This document shows positions 32,084 through 42,300 of a DNA stretch of 64,000 nt, one piece after another (the stretch's first letter is position 1; every line of letters begins with the position of its first letter). Origin of the DNA: Bacteroidales bacterium (GTDB lineage Bacteria; Bacteroidota; Bacteroidia; Bacteroidales; P3); assembly GCA_017542345.1 (NCBI GenBank), contig JAFXXI010000006.1, positions 1 through 64,000 on the forward strand, written 5' to 3'. Below the pieces are notes generated by a model. It ran no database searches. It worked only from the letters and a program-made list of their open reading frames with translations, and was not told where the DNA came from. Made by a program: the position numbers and the translations under genes.

Positions 32084-33933
32084 AGACTTCCTGCGTCAAG
32101 CATACGGCGCACCACGGCGGCGACATCGTGCCAGCCGTCGTTCTCCAGCAGACGACACAACTCCTGCGGGGTCATGGCGCCATGCTTGAGCAGTTGCGCG
32201 ATGGCCTCCTCGACAGTGCCATTGTCGCCCGCGGCACGGCGACAGACATCGCACACGCCGCAGTCGGCCACCCCTTCCGTCTCTCCGAGATAGGCCGCCA
32301 GCTGCCGCATACGGCACTCACTGTCGTTGCCCACATAGGCATAGACGGCTTCCAGACGCCGGCGGGCAGCCTCCTTCAACTGGTCGTAGTGTGTGTTGCC
32401 GAAGGGTATCTCTCGTTCGTCGACACGCTCCGAGACGAAGATGATTTGAGGCTTTTGCGGGCGTGGCCTGTACTCAACCACATGCATGGCATGCAGCTCG
32501 CCGAGCATACTTATTACATCGACAGTCTCGAACCTGCCGCGGGAGGCAATCTTGCGCTCGTCGATGGGCACGGGTGCGAGCAGCAGGCCCGGATACATGC
32601 GCATGAGCGTCTCCAGCAGCGAACCAAGCCGGAGGTGGTCCAGCTGGAAGCGGTAGAGCTCGTCGCGACCCACGGGAATATAAAGCGTGGAATAGGCCTC
32701 CTCTCGCTCAGGCAGCGCAATCAAGCCGAGACGCTCAAGGAAACGGCAGGCGTTGTAGAACTCGCGCACCGAGAAGCGGTAGGTGGAGCAAAGCACCTCG
32801 AGGTCGAAGTCGAAGTGGCTGTCTGCCCCGCTGCCGAGGGGAATCCTGTAGAAATTGCACAGCGCCATGTAGACGCTGCGGATGTACTTGATCGGGGGGA
32901 AAAGGGACGCGTAATCGCGTTCCAGGCGGTCGTGCTCGGCATGGCTGAAGAGCGCTATGGCGTCGGCGGGCAGTCCGTCGCGGCCAGCACGTCCGGCCTC
33001 CTGGAAGTAGGCTTCCAGCGAGTCGGGCATGTCGACATGCAGCACGAAGCGCACGTCGGGCTTGTCAATGCCCATACCGAAGGCGTTGGTGGCCACCATC
33101 ACACGGCATTTGCCACTCATCCATAGGGCCTGCCGGCGGTCGCGCTCGGCAGCGTCGAGACCCGCGTGGTAGTAGGTAGCGGAGATGCCGGAGGCATTCA
33201 GCAGGTCGGCAATCTGTTGCGTGGCACGGCGGCTACGGGCATAGACGATGCCGCAACCGTCACCCTGTTTCACCACACGCAGCAGCAGTCCTGTGCGGTC
33301 GTCACCGCGCACCACGGAGTAGCGCAGGTTGGGGCGCACATAACTGGCCGTGAAGGTGCGGCAGTTGCGCATCAGCAGGTGAAGCCGGATGTCGTCAGCC
33401 ACCTCGGGAGTGGCGGTGGCGGTGAGGGCGAGGAGGGGTACCGTCGGATGATACTGCCTGATGTCGGCTATCTGTAGGTAGGGCGGGCGGAAGTCGTAGC
33501 CCCACTGCGAGACACAATGGGCCTCGTCGACGGCGATGAGGGCGACCTTCATCCTGCGGAAATGCTCGATGAAAAGGTGCTGCCGGAGGCGCTCAGGCGA
33601 GACATAAAGCAATTTGACGGTGCCACTGAGGCAGTTGGTGAGCACCGCTGTGGCGTCGGTATGGCTCATGCCGGAGACAATACAGGCCGCCTTGATGCCA
33701 CGCTCATTGAGGCGCTGCACCTGGTCCTTCATCAAGGCGATGAGCGGCGACACCACCAAACAGAGACCCTCTGTCATCAGCGTGGGAAGCTGATAACAGA
33801 GGGACTTGCCTCCGCCGGTTGGCAGGAGCGCGAGCGTGTCGCGGCCCGCCAGCACAGAGTCTATAATCTCCTCCTGTAAGGGGCGGAACGTGTCATAGCC
33901 CCAATATTTCTTCAGGAGGGTCTGCTTGTCCAT
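32047..33933 (-). CDS. recQ: ATP-dependent DNA helicase RecQ
   Basis: A 628-residue SF2 3'-5' helicase for recombination and fork repair. Motif 0 FRPLQ (16-20), Walker A LPTGGGKS (37-44), DEAH box AVDEAHCVSQWG (134-145), LTATAT and the QEAGRAGRDG motif VI are present. The RQC zinc site is CRMRQ...CGVCDVC near 535-560. No complete HRDC domain is seen; the C-terminal 60 residues are a helical tail. The ATG touches the stop of the upstream T9SS type-B gene without spacing, and the 3' end overlaps maf by 37 bp. Confidence 0.95.
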   Translation of the reverse strand: MDKQTLLKKYWGYDTFRPLQEEIIDSVLAGRDTLALLPTGGGKSLCYQLPTLMTEGLCLVVSPLIALMKDQVQRLNERGIKAACIVSGMSHTDATAVLTNCLSGTVKLLYVSPERLRQHLFIEHFRRMKVALIAVDEAHCVSQWGYDFRPPYLQIADIRQYHPTVPLLALTATATPEVADDIRLHLLMRNCRTFTASYVRPNLRYSVVRGDDRTGLLLRVVKQGDGCGIVYARSRRATQQIADLLNASGISATYYHAGLDAAERDRRQALWMSGKCRVMVATNAFGMGIDKPDVRFVLHVDMPDSLEAYFQEAGRAGRDGLPADAIALFSHAEHDRLERDYASLFPPIKYIRSVYMALCNFYRIPLGSGADSHFDFDLEVLCSTYRFSVREFYNACRFLERLGLIALPEREEAYSTLYIPVGRDELYRFQLDHLRLGSLLETLMRMYPGLLLAPVPIDERKIASRGRFETVDVISMLGELHAMHVVEYRPRPQKPQIIFVSERVDEREIPFGNTHYDQLKEAARRRLEAVYAYVGNDSECRMRQLAAYLGETEGVADCGVCDVCRRAAGDNGTVEEAIAQLLKHGAMTPQELCRLLENDGWHDVAAVVRRMLDAGSLYLSENMQLSLS

Positions 33934-36900
33934 TTATCGGAGAAGCGTGAGGCTGCCGTGACGCGAACTGAGCGTCTTGGCCTCCGGTTTGCGGTAGTTG
34001 CACACATACACATACGCTCCCTGCGGGCACGGCGTGCCGTTGCGCGTGCCGTCCCACTCAAACTTCGGGTCGTCTGACTCGAACACCAGCAGGCCGTTGC
34101 GGTTGTAGATGTAGATGTGGAAATATTCGTAGGCGTTGTTCGTGTACAGTTTGAACACCGCGTTCTGGTCCTCGCTCCCGGGCGTGAAGCTGTTCGGCAG
34201 CCACGCCGTGTAGATGTACACCGGTATCGCAAACGGGTAGTCGATGCTGCAGCCTATCTCGTTGGCCGTCGTCAGCACCACATGCACCGCCGAGTCCTGG
34301 TCGATGCCGTCGAAGGTGTGCTGTATCACCTTTCCTTCCACCACCTGGCCGTCCTCAAAGCGCCACTCCGTCGAGGCGCTGTTCGACGAGCGGTCCGCCA
34401 AGACGATGGTCGGGTCTTCGTTGTCGATATAACCGGGGTCGAGCACCACGTTGGGCACTGGCATCGGCACCACCGTCACCGTCTCCGTCAGCGGCGATGC
34501 GTCGCAGTTGTTGCTGCCGTGGCCTATCATCGTGTAGGTCGTCGTGCGGCTCGGCGTGACATATATCACGTCGTTCGTCTCCTGTCCTGCCAGCGACGGG
34601 TCGGCCGGCGAGGCCACCCAGCTGTAGTGGTCGGCATTGCTGCCTGTCAGCACTGCGGTGTCGCCCGGGCAGATGCGCGACCGCGGCGTCATGTCCAGCT
34701 GCGGACGCACCAGGTAGGCGTAGATACTGTCCCATGCCGTGCACCCCTGCGGGCTCGTCACCTTCACATAGTATACCGAGGTATCGGCATAGGGCTCCAC
34801 CTGGAGGCGGTTGCTTATCCCAAAGCCGCCGCTCACCGTCCCGTTGGTCAGCGACCACTCATAGGTGCAGCCTGGCACGCCCACGGCATTCACTGTCGCG
34901 TCGGTCTTGCTGCCCTGGCACACTATCGTGTCGCCCGTTACCGTCAACTCCGGATGCACGAACACTGCCACCATGTCGCTCACCACCGTGTCGCACCAGT
35001 TGGTGTCCTGCGTGTTCTCCAGGTTCACTGAATAGAGTCCGTTGAGCACTCGCAGCCGTATCGGCTCGATGGAGTGCGTGAACGACCGCGAGAAGCTCTG
35101 CTGCACCGTGCTGTGCGGCGGGTTGTTTACCCTGTCAAAGGCGCCCCGTATCGTGTCATAGCCGTCGCCCTCTTCGTTCAAGAGGTACCACTCGCGGTAC
35201 ATCACGTTCGGCGTGGTGTCCGTGATGGTCGTCTGGTCGGCGTCGCACAGCACTTTGCGCGACAATTTGATGCCGGCCTTCTTGGGCCGTGAGATGGGCT
35301 TGATCTTGTATACTGCCTCCGAATAGCAGGTCGTGTCCACGTTGTAGGTACGCACCAGGAGGTACCTCAGTGTCGTGTCATTGAACTGGTGTATCAGCGA
35401 GTCGCCGCGGCCGCTGTCTATCACCGTTCCGCGGCACAGCGAGTCGGAATAGTAGGCCCACCGCGTCAGGCTGTCGTTCACTAGCATCGGCGCACCGGGC
35501 ACCTCGCTCTCGTTCCACGTCTTCACCTTTCCGTCGCACGTCAGCGTCTTGCCGATGGCCATCGAAGGCTTCTGGTTGTCGACACTCAAGTACAGGTTCG
35601 TGTAGAAGGGCTTCGCGGGGTCCAGCGCCGATTTCATCCTGCAGCGGAAGGTCTGGCGGTTGCCGAAGCTATCTATCACATGCCCCAGCGAGTCCACAGG
35701 GCGTATCTGCTGGTGCGCCGAGTTGGGCCGGTACAGCACTCGGAAGTCGCTCGACTTCACGTCGTAGTTGCTGTAGCGTATGGTGTCGCGACGCCCGTTG
35801 CTGCGCACGATGACTGTGTCCTCGGGGCCCTCGGCAAAGGTGCCGTCGGCCATGCGCACGTTGCGGAAGGTGAAGTAGGCGTCACGCCCGCCACGCGAGA
35901 GGTTATCCTGGGCGGGGTCGCTCGCGCCGAATTCCGACACGCTCCACTGGTAGCGCTTCATGCCGCGCGGGGCACGCAGCGTCGTCACCACCGTGTCACG
36001 GCCCGCCGGGCAGCCCGTGCCCGTCAGCGACATCGGGCGGCACTCACCCGTCACATAGCCGTAGCCGTAGTGGGCGTTGTAGCCGCAGTCGGCCACCATC
36101 ACCTCCACACGCACCTGCTGGTACAGCAGGCCGCCAAGGTTAATCACCACCTTCTCCCAGTCTTTGTAATAAACCCTGTTGTAGCCAGAACCATACTGAT
36201 GCCAACCCACCCCACCTGAGGGAGCCATCACCACATTGCCTCCTTCCGAGGCCAGCGACGAGGAAACCATGTAGGACAGGGTGTCGCACATCTGGGTTGC
36301 CGTGGGACTTGTGAAGGTTCCCGTCGGGCTCACCTGGCGCCAGTTGGGGTTGGAGGCCGTGCCGGCGTTGTACTGCACACGGATGATGAACCACGGGTTG
36401 ATCAGTACCGTATGGGTCGGTGCCTCAATCACGATGGCGTAGTACAATATCAGCATCGCGTTGTTCACATTCGGCGTGATATAGTAGTACAGCGCCGTGG
36501 CGCCCTGGTATGAACTGGGTACCCATACTGGCCAAGTGGAGCCAGAGCCGGAACTTGAACCCGCCGAACAGTCGTCGCCGATGCGGATGCTGTGGGTGAG
36601 CTGAGTGTTGACGAAGCCGGGTGTGGGGTCGTTGGTGTTGAAGTGGGTGGGCACAAAGGGAAGCATATCACCCGTATTGGGGTCTTTGTTCGTGGGGTGT
36701 CCGGAAGCCGTCGAGTTAGTGTTCATGATGGCGAACTGCCTGTCGTGGTTCGGTATGAGACCGTTACTTGACCCGCCGCATCCTGATACTCCCTGGTTGC
36801 TCAACTGGCTGGCATTGATAATGGTGCCGCTCCACTTGATGCCCGTCTCACCTGTCAGAGGGCTCGGCATCGGGCGCTGACTCTTGTCCGCCACCGCGCC

Positions 36901-37068
36901 CAGTTCGCCGCGGTAGTAGCACTGCGAGTTGCCCGCCGTAAACGAGGTGGGCTTATACCAACCCGGACAGGCCGTGTTCTGGTTCCAGTCGTCCTGCGCC
37001 ATCGCGCTGTTTGTCAGTGCGGCAAAACAAAAGACCAGCACCGCCATTATCCATTTCTTGCTATTCAT
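33934..37068 (-). CDS. Large secreted protein with T9SS type B (CHU_C) sorting domain
   Basis: A 1,044-residue secreted protein with signal peptide MNSKKWIMAVLVFCFAALTNSAMA-Q. After a variable N-terminal half come Ig/PKD-like repeats (VTGDTIVCQGSKTDATVN, TPRSRICPGDTAVLTGSN, LADRSSNSASTEWRFEDG) and a C-terminal 95-residue gliding-motility-type sorting domain: YTAWLPNSFTPGSEDQN, YIYNRNGLLVFES, WDGTRNGTPCPQGAYVY. This directs export by the T9SS and places it on the cell surface or outside. Function unknown. It has a promoter at 37131-37163 and abuts recQ with no gap. Confidence 0.88.
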   Translation of the reverse strand: MNSKKWIMAVLVFCFAALTNSAMAQDDWNQNTACPGWYKPTSFTAGNSQCYYRGELGAVADKSQRPMPSPLTGETGIKWSGTIINASQLSNQGVSGCGGSSNGLIPNHDRQFAIMNTNSTASGHPTNKDPNTGDMLPFVPTHFNTNDPTPGFVNTQLTHSIRIGDDCSAGSSSGSGSTWPVWVPSSYQGATALYYYITPNVNNAMLILYYAIVIEAPTHTVLINPWFIIRVQYNAGTASNPNWRQVSPTGTFTSPTATQMCDTLSYMVSSSLASEGGNVVMAPSGGVGWHQYGSGYNRVYYKDWEKVVINLGGLLYQQVRVEVMVADCGYNAHYGYGYVTGECRPMSLTGTGCPAGRDTVVTTLRAPRGMKRYQWSVSEFGASDPAQDNLSRGGRDAYFTFRNVRMADGTFAEGPEDTVIVRSNGRRDTIRYSNYDVKSSDFRVLYRPNSAHQQIRPVDSLGHVIDSFGNRQTFRCRMKSALDPAKPFYTNLYLSVDNQKPSMAIGKTLTCDGKVKTWNESEVPGAPMLVNDSLTRWAYYSDSLCRGTVIDSGRGDSLIHQFNDTTLRYLLVRTYNVDTTCYSEAVYKIKPISRPKKAGIKLSRKVLCDADQTTITDTTPNVMYREWYLLNEEGDGYDTIRGAFDRVNNPPHSTVQQSFSRSFTHSIEPIRLRVLNGLYSVNLENTQDTNWCDTVVSDMVAVFVHPELTVTGDTIVCQGSKTDATVNAVGVPGCTYEWSLTNGTVSGGFGISNRLQVEPYADTSVYYVKVTSPQGCTAWDSIYAYLVRPQLDMTPRSRICPGDTAVLTGSNADHYSWVASPADPSLAGQETNDVIYVTPSRTTTYTMIGHGSNNCDASPLTETVTVVPMPVPNVVLDPGYIDNEDPTIVLADRSSNSASTEWRFEDGQVVEGKVIQHTFDGIDQDSAVHVVLTTANEIGCSIDYPFAIPVYIYTAWLPNSFTPGSEDQNAVFKLYTNNAYEYFHIYIYNRNGLLVFESDDPKFEWDGTRNGTPCPQGAYVYVCNYRKPEAKTLSSRHGSLTLLR

Positions 37069-37130
37069 AAATCATTATATTTTGTTCATTTTCAGTCTTA
37101 TGTACACAATCACACAACACTATGTCAACC

Positions 37131-37163
37131 ACAAAGATAGTACTTTTTTACAACATGTGCAAA
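37131..37163 (-). promoter_or_regulatory. Promoter of the T9SS type-B gene
   Basis: On the minus strand TTTG (37163-37160), 20-bp spacer, TATCTTTGT (37139-37131), giving a leader of about 60 nt. Confidence 0.75.
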
Positions 37164-37227
37164 CTTTTTTCCGTGTTGCGTTCACCCAGTAGACGCACAA
37201 AGAACGAAAATGCTGTCTGTGGGGGCT

Positions 37228-37267
37228 AAAAAAAACCGTGGCGCACCATCATGATGGCACGCCACGG
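37228..37267 (-). terminator. Terminator after rpsA
   Basis: Outer arms CCGTGGCG / CGCCACGG with an inner palindrome CCATCATGATGG, followed on the minus strand by eight T. It lies 34 bp after the rpsA stop. Confidence 0.93.
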
Positions 37268-37301
37268 GCGTGAAAGTGTCGCCTTGCGGCAGACCGACGG
37301 G

Positions 37302-39068
37302 TTACTTCTCCTCCTTCAGTTTCTGGAAGATATCGAGGTCACCAAGGGTGGTCTTCTCGAGGGTCTCGTTGATCTGCTTCACCGTCTTCTTGGTGGCGCG
37401 CTCGCGGCTCTCGCCCTCGGCGCGGGCACCGTCATTACCCTCCTGGAAGGTGCGGGTGTGGCTGACGATGATTTTCTTGGAGTCTTTGTTGAACTCAATC
37501 ACCTTGAAGTCAAGGGTCTCGCCGTTCTTGGCCTTGCTCTTGTCTTCCTTGTCGAGGTGACGCATCGGGGCAAACGCCTCGACGTCGTAAGGCAGGATGA
37601 CGGTGGCACCCTTGTCGTTCATGTTGACAATCTTGCCCTGGTGGACACTGCCAACGGTGAAGAGGGTCTCGTAGACATCCCAGGGGTTCTCCTCGAGCTG
37701 CTTGTGACCGAGGCTCAGGCGACGGTTCTCGGCATCGACCTCGAGCACCACCACGTCGATCTTCTCACCGATCTTGGTGAACTCGGCGGGGTGTTTAATC
37801 TTCTTGCTCCAACTGAGGTCGCTGATGTGGATCAGGCCGTCGACGCCCTCCTCCAGTTCGACGAAGATGCCGAAGTTGGTGAAGTTGCGCACGGTAGCGG
37901 TATGCTTGCTGCCCACAGGATACTTCTCGGCGATCGAGAGCCAGGGGTCGGGCATGAGCTGGCGGATGCCGAGGCTCATCTTGCGGTTTTCGCGGTCGAG
38001 GTTCAGGATGACGGCCTCCACCTCGTCGCCCACCTTCAGGAAGTCCTGGGCGCTGCGCAGGTGCTGGCTCCAGCTCATCTCGCTGACGTGGATCAGACCT
38101 TCCACGCCGGGCATAACCTCCACAAAGGCACCGTAGTCGGCAATGACCACCACTTTGCCCTTGATGTGGTCGCCTTCCTTGAGGTTGGCGTCCAGCGCAT
38201 CCCACGGGTGCGGGGTGAGCTGCTTCAGGCCGAGAGCGATGCGGCGCTTGGCCTCGTCGAAGTCGAGGATGACAACGTTGATCTTCTGGTCGAGGGAGAC
38301 AATCTCCTCGGGATGGTTGATACGGCCCCAGCTCAGGTCGGTGATGTGGATCAGGCCGTCCACGCCGCCGAGGTCGACGAACACGCCGTAGCTGGTGATG
38401 TTCTTCACCACGCCTTCCAGCACCTGGCCCTTCTCGAGGTGGCTGATAATCTCGGCCTTCTGAGCCTCGATCTCGTCCTCGATGAGCGCCTTGTGGCTGA
38501 CGACGACATTCTTGTATTCATGGTTGATTTTGACCACCTTGAACTCCATCGTCTTGTCGACATACACGTCGTAGTCGCGGATGGGTTTCACGTCGATCTG
38601 GCTGCCCGGCAGGAAGGCCTCGATGTTCTCGAACACCGTGACGATGAGACCGCCTTTGGTGCGGCTCTTCACATAGCCGGTGATGATTTCCTGGTTGTCG
38701 TAAGCCTGGTTCACACGCTCCCAGCTCTTCAGGATGCGGGCTTTCTTGTGACTCAGCATCAGCTGGCCGTTGGCGTCCTCCTGGCTCTCCACGAAGACCT
38801 CAATCTTGTCGCCCGGTTTCAGGTCGGGGTTGTAGCGCACCTCGCCGGCGGGGATGACACCGTCGCTCTTGGCGCCCACATTCACCACCACCTCGCGGTC
38901 GTTGATGGCCACGATGGTACCCTCGATGACCTCTTGCTCGGTGAAGGCGTTGAAGCTCTTCTCATAGGCGTCGTTCTTCTCGCCCGACTGTTGTTTGATT
39001 CTTCCCGCTTTCTCCTCGACGGCACTCCAATCGAAATCGCTCAGCGGTTGCACATTTTTGTAATCCAT
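37302..39068 (-). CDS. rpsA: Ribosomal protein S1
   Basis: A 588-residue protein with six S1 (OB-fold) RNA-binding domains, delivering mRNA to the 30S subunit. Domains 3-5 carry the typical GVFVDLGGVDGLIH, GAFVEVMPGVEGLIH and GIFVELEEGVDGLIH strands followed by SW; domains 1, 2 and 6 are more divergent. The length fits the six-domain form. Single-gene unit with terminator and probable promoter; because Bacteroidota mRNAs lack Shine-Dalgarno sequences, S1 is expected to be important in initiation here. Confidence 0.97.
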   Translation of the reverse strand: MDYKNVQPLSDFDWSAVEEKAGRIKQQSGEKNDAYEKSFNAFTEQEVIEGTIVAINDREVVVNVGAKSDGVIPAGEVRYNPDLKPGDKIEVFVESQEDANGQLMLSHKKARILKSWERVNQAYDNQEIITGYVKSRTKGGLIVTVFENIEAFLPGSQIDVKPIRDYDVYVDKTMEFKVVKINHEYKNVVVSHKALIEDEIEAQKAEIISHLEKGQVLEGVVKNITSYGVFVDLGGVDGLIHITDLSWGRINHPEEIVSLDQKINVVILDFDEAKRRIALGLKQLTPHPWDALDANLKEGDHIKGKVVVIADYGAFVEVMPGVEGLIHVSEMSWSQHLRSAQDFLKVGDEVEAVILNLDRENRKMSLGIRQLMPDPWLSIAEKYPVGSKHTATVRNFTNFGIFVELEEGVDGLIHISDLSWSKKIKHPAEFTKIGEKIDVVVLEVDAENRRLSLGHKQLEENPWDVYETLFTVGSVHQGKIVNMNDKGATVILPYDVEAFAPMRHLDKEDKSKAKNGETLDFKVIEFNKDSKKIIVSHTRTFQEGNDGARAEGESRERATKKTVKQINETLEKTTLGDLDIFQKLKEEK

Positions 39069-39183
39069 GTGTAGGAATTCTTGTTGTTTTGTGTGCCCAC
39101 CGCCACGGCACGGGTTTCACTTATTTTCTCTAACTGCATGTATGTCACTTCGTTGGCGGTATACGGCGCACACATACAGAAAT

Positions 39184-39192
39184 GCAAAGATA
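39184..39192 (-). promoter_or_regulatory. -7 element of rpsA
   Basis: TATCTTTGC on the minus strand, about 115 bp before the ATG. I see no convincing -33, so support is partial. The 230-bp gap 39069-39300 otherwise holds the terminator of the fn3 gene. Confidence 0.55.
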
Positions 39193-39223
39193 CAACATTT
39201 ATTTAAATTGGAAGAAAAAAGAT

Positions 39224-39260
39224 AAAAAAAGAGTGGGCCGCGCCGTGGCGCGGCCCACTC
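39224..39260 (-). terminator. Strong terminator of the giant fn3 gene
   Basis: A perfect 14-bp GC-rich stem (39231-39244 with 39247-39260, core GGGCCGCGCC) with the T run on the minus strand, 41 bp after the stop at 39301. Confidence 0.95.
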
Positions 39261-39300
39261 GGGTCAGTGTGTACCCCTTGCGGGGTCGGGGAAGGTCAAC

Positions 39301-42300
39301 TTACTTCACGATGAGCTTGCGCACCGCGGTGCCCTCGGCGGTGGTGACGCGCACGAAGTAGGCGCCCTTGGCGAGGTCGCTCACGTCGATGGTCAGGCTA
39401 CCGTCCTCGGTGTACCAGCTGCCGCTCTGGCGACCGTTGAGGTCGACCAGCGTCACCGTCGAAGCGGCGGGAGCCGTGATGGTGACCATCTCGGAAGCTG
39501 GGTTCGGGTAGACCACCACAGCCTGGTCGCCGTCGGCATCGAGGATGCCCTGGCCGCCGCTGGTGGTGGTGAAGCTCACCACAGCACTCCACACGCCGGC
39601 GGCACCACTGCAGTTACCGCGCACATAGGCGTCATAGTGGGTGTTGCGGTCGAGACCGGTCAGCACGCAGGTGTTGGTGTTCACCGTCACGCTGGTGCCG
39701 TCGCCCTGGCTCATGCCTTGGTAGCCATACTCCACGGTGTAGCTCTCGGCGCCGGTGGCGGGCCACGAGAGGGTGGCACCGGTGGCGGTGAGGTTGCTCA
39801 CGGTGATGTCGGTCACCTGCTCGCAGCGCAGGGTCGTCACCTCGAGGGTGTCGCTCCAGTCGCTGTACTCGGTCTCGGTGCAGAAGCCGCGGACGGCCAT
39901 GCTGTAGGTCGTACCTTCGACGAGGTCGGTGTAGGTGATGGTCGGAGTACCGGTCACAGTGTCATACCTATTGACGGTGGTACCTGCGAAGAGGTGCACC
40001 TCCCAGGTGGTCTGGCGGTTGCCGGGCGTCCAGGTCAGCGTGGCACCGGTGTAGGTGACGTTGGTGGTGCTGAGGTTGCTCGGAGCCGTGCAGGGCAGGT
40101 TGGCGGTGGTGAAGTTGCCGGTAGCGGCAGAGCTCCAGTTGCCGTCGTCGCACTGCTTACGCACTGCGTAGAAGTACTCGGTATTGTTGCTCAAGCCAGT
40201 CAGGTTGAAGACACCCGTGGTGTTGGTCTGCGGAGCGCCGAGGTTGTCGGGATCGGTGCCGTAGGCCAGCTCGTAGGCCAAGCCGGTACCCACAGCGGTC
40301 ACCGTGGCAGACTGGTAGGTGATGTCAGACACCGTCACACCAGGAGCCTGGCAGGAGCTGCCGCAAGAGACAAGCTTCATCGTGGGACGCCAGGTGTAGA
40401 CCGTCTTACTGCCACCGAAGGAAGCAGGCGACGACGGGTTGGGGTTCTCACTGTCGCTGTAGAAGGTGAGCGTCTTGTTGCCCGTGCAGGCGGAGGTGTT
40501 GAAGATGTAGGCCGAGCCGTTGTAGGCGTTCGAGTTATCGTCCACAATCACCAGCAGGTTGCTGTGGCCGTCCCAGGTGTAGGTGGTATCGAACTGGAAG
40601 TAGTTCCAACCATTCGAGCAGTTGAGGTGGCCACTGTAGACCAGCACAGCGGTGTTTGCGTTGAGCGCCACCACATCGGTGGTGCTGCTGAAGGTCTTCT
40701 TGGTGGTCGGCTGCAGATAGATGTTGACACTGGTCTTGCTGCTCGAAGCCGTGGTGTAGGCATAGCTGTAGGCGATAGCGGAGATATCACCGATGCCGAC
40801 CAGTTCGGCGCTGTCGATGATGGTCTCGCTGAGGGTGTACTTGTAGAAGTTGTTGACAGGAGCATTGTAGGAGGTGGCAGTGTTAGTGCCGGTGGAGGCG
40901 ATGGTGGCGCCGTCGCACAGTTCGGTGCTCAGGGTAGCCTTGGTGCTCCAGGTGCTCTGATCGGTGGCCGAGCAGAGGGCACGCACATAGACATCGTAGG
41001 CAGTCAGCGTGTCAAGACCCGAGATGGTGCAGGGGTGGCTGCTGACGGTGATGGTCTGGCCGCCGCTACCGGCAGCATGGCCCACAGGACCATAGTTGAC
41101 CTCCCACTGCGAGGCCGGGGTACCCACGTCAGTCCAGTCCACATCGATGGTAGAGGTACTGGCACCAACAGAATGGACATTGGCCACAGGCATACAGCTG
41201 GGCACGAAGTCCACCTGGATGTCGTCGAGGTAGTTGTAGCTGTAGTCGTAGGTCGTGGTGCTGGAGTTGTAGAAGTTGCGGATGGCTATGGTGCGGCTGT
41301 TGCCATGGTAGGTAGCGAAGTAGACCGTGTGCTGGGTCTTGGTGCTGGTCGGGCTGGTGATGGTCTGAACGGGGATGAAGGTGTTGCCTTCCATCACACC
41401 GACCTCAAAAGCGTAGTTGGCGCTAGCAGTGTAGTGCCATAACTTGAGTTCCAGGGTGTCGAGGTCGACCGGCATCGGCGGCAGCATAAAGTAACCCACG
41501 CCCGCGATACGCAGACTGTAAGAGCCGCTGTGGGCATAGGTGGTGCCGTAATATACACCCGGCAGATAACTGCCAGTGGTATAGCTGGAGGTTCCCGTCA
41601 ACGTGTAATCCCAGCAGTTGGGCATCACACCATAGTTGCCGCTGGTGCTAGTGTTAGTGGAAACGTTGTCGAAGTTCTCCGTGTACGGCAGGGTCACAGC
41701 GTTGCACGGCGTGGTGAAGCTCAGGGTAGCGGTGTCGTTGCAGCTGCCGATGACCATCACGTCATACTGCGTCTGCGGATTCAAACCGGTGAGGTTGATA
41801 TCGCGCGTAGTGGTGGTGGTGTCGGTGTAGGTCGCGGCGCTGTGCAGCTTGTAGCGCACGGTGTAGCTCGCGGCGGTGCTGCGGCTCCACACGAGGTAGG
41901 CAGAGGTGCCCTGCAACATTTCGGCATGCAGGTGCGATACCGGGATGCAGGCGGGCAGCGTGTCGACCACGATGTCGTCAATATAGATGTAGTTGCTCGA
42001 GGAACTGCACCGGCTGCGCATAGCGATGCGGTTGTCGGTGCCAGCGTAGTCGTTGAAGTAGCACACCACATTGTAGACGTTGTTGGTGCCACCAACGAAG
42101 TCGACCGTGTCGTAAGGCACGAAGGTGTTGGTGCTGTTCAGGGTGCCGATAACGAGACCTGCGTTGGCGGGGCTGGCGTTATGGGCACGGAAGGACATCA
42201 TCAGCGTGTTGATGGCGGGCTGCATCTGCGGCAGGGCGGCCACACCGCTGTCAGTGTTGAACTGGAAGCAGTGGGACGCTGTGCCGGTGTAGGCACCGGT

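Noticed and set aside
37251..39074. A 607-codon plus-strand open frame opposite rpsA
   Set aside because: Shadow of the six S1 domains, which are certain.
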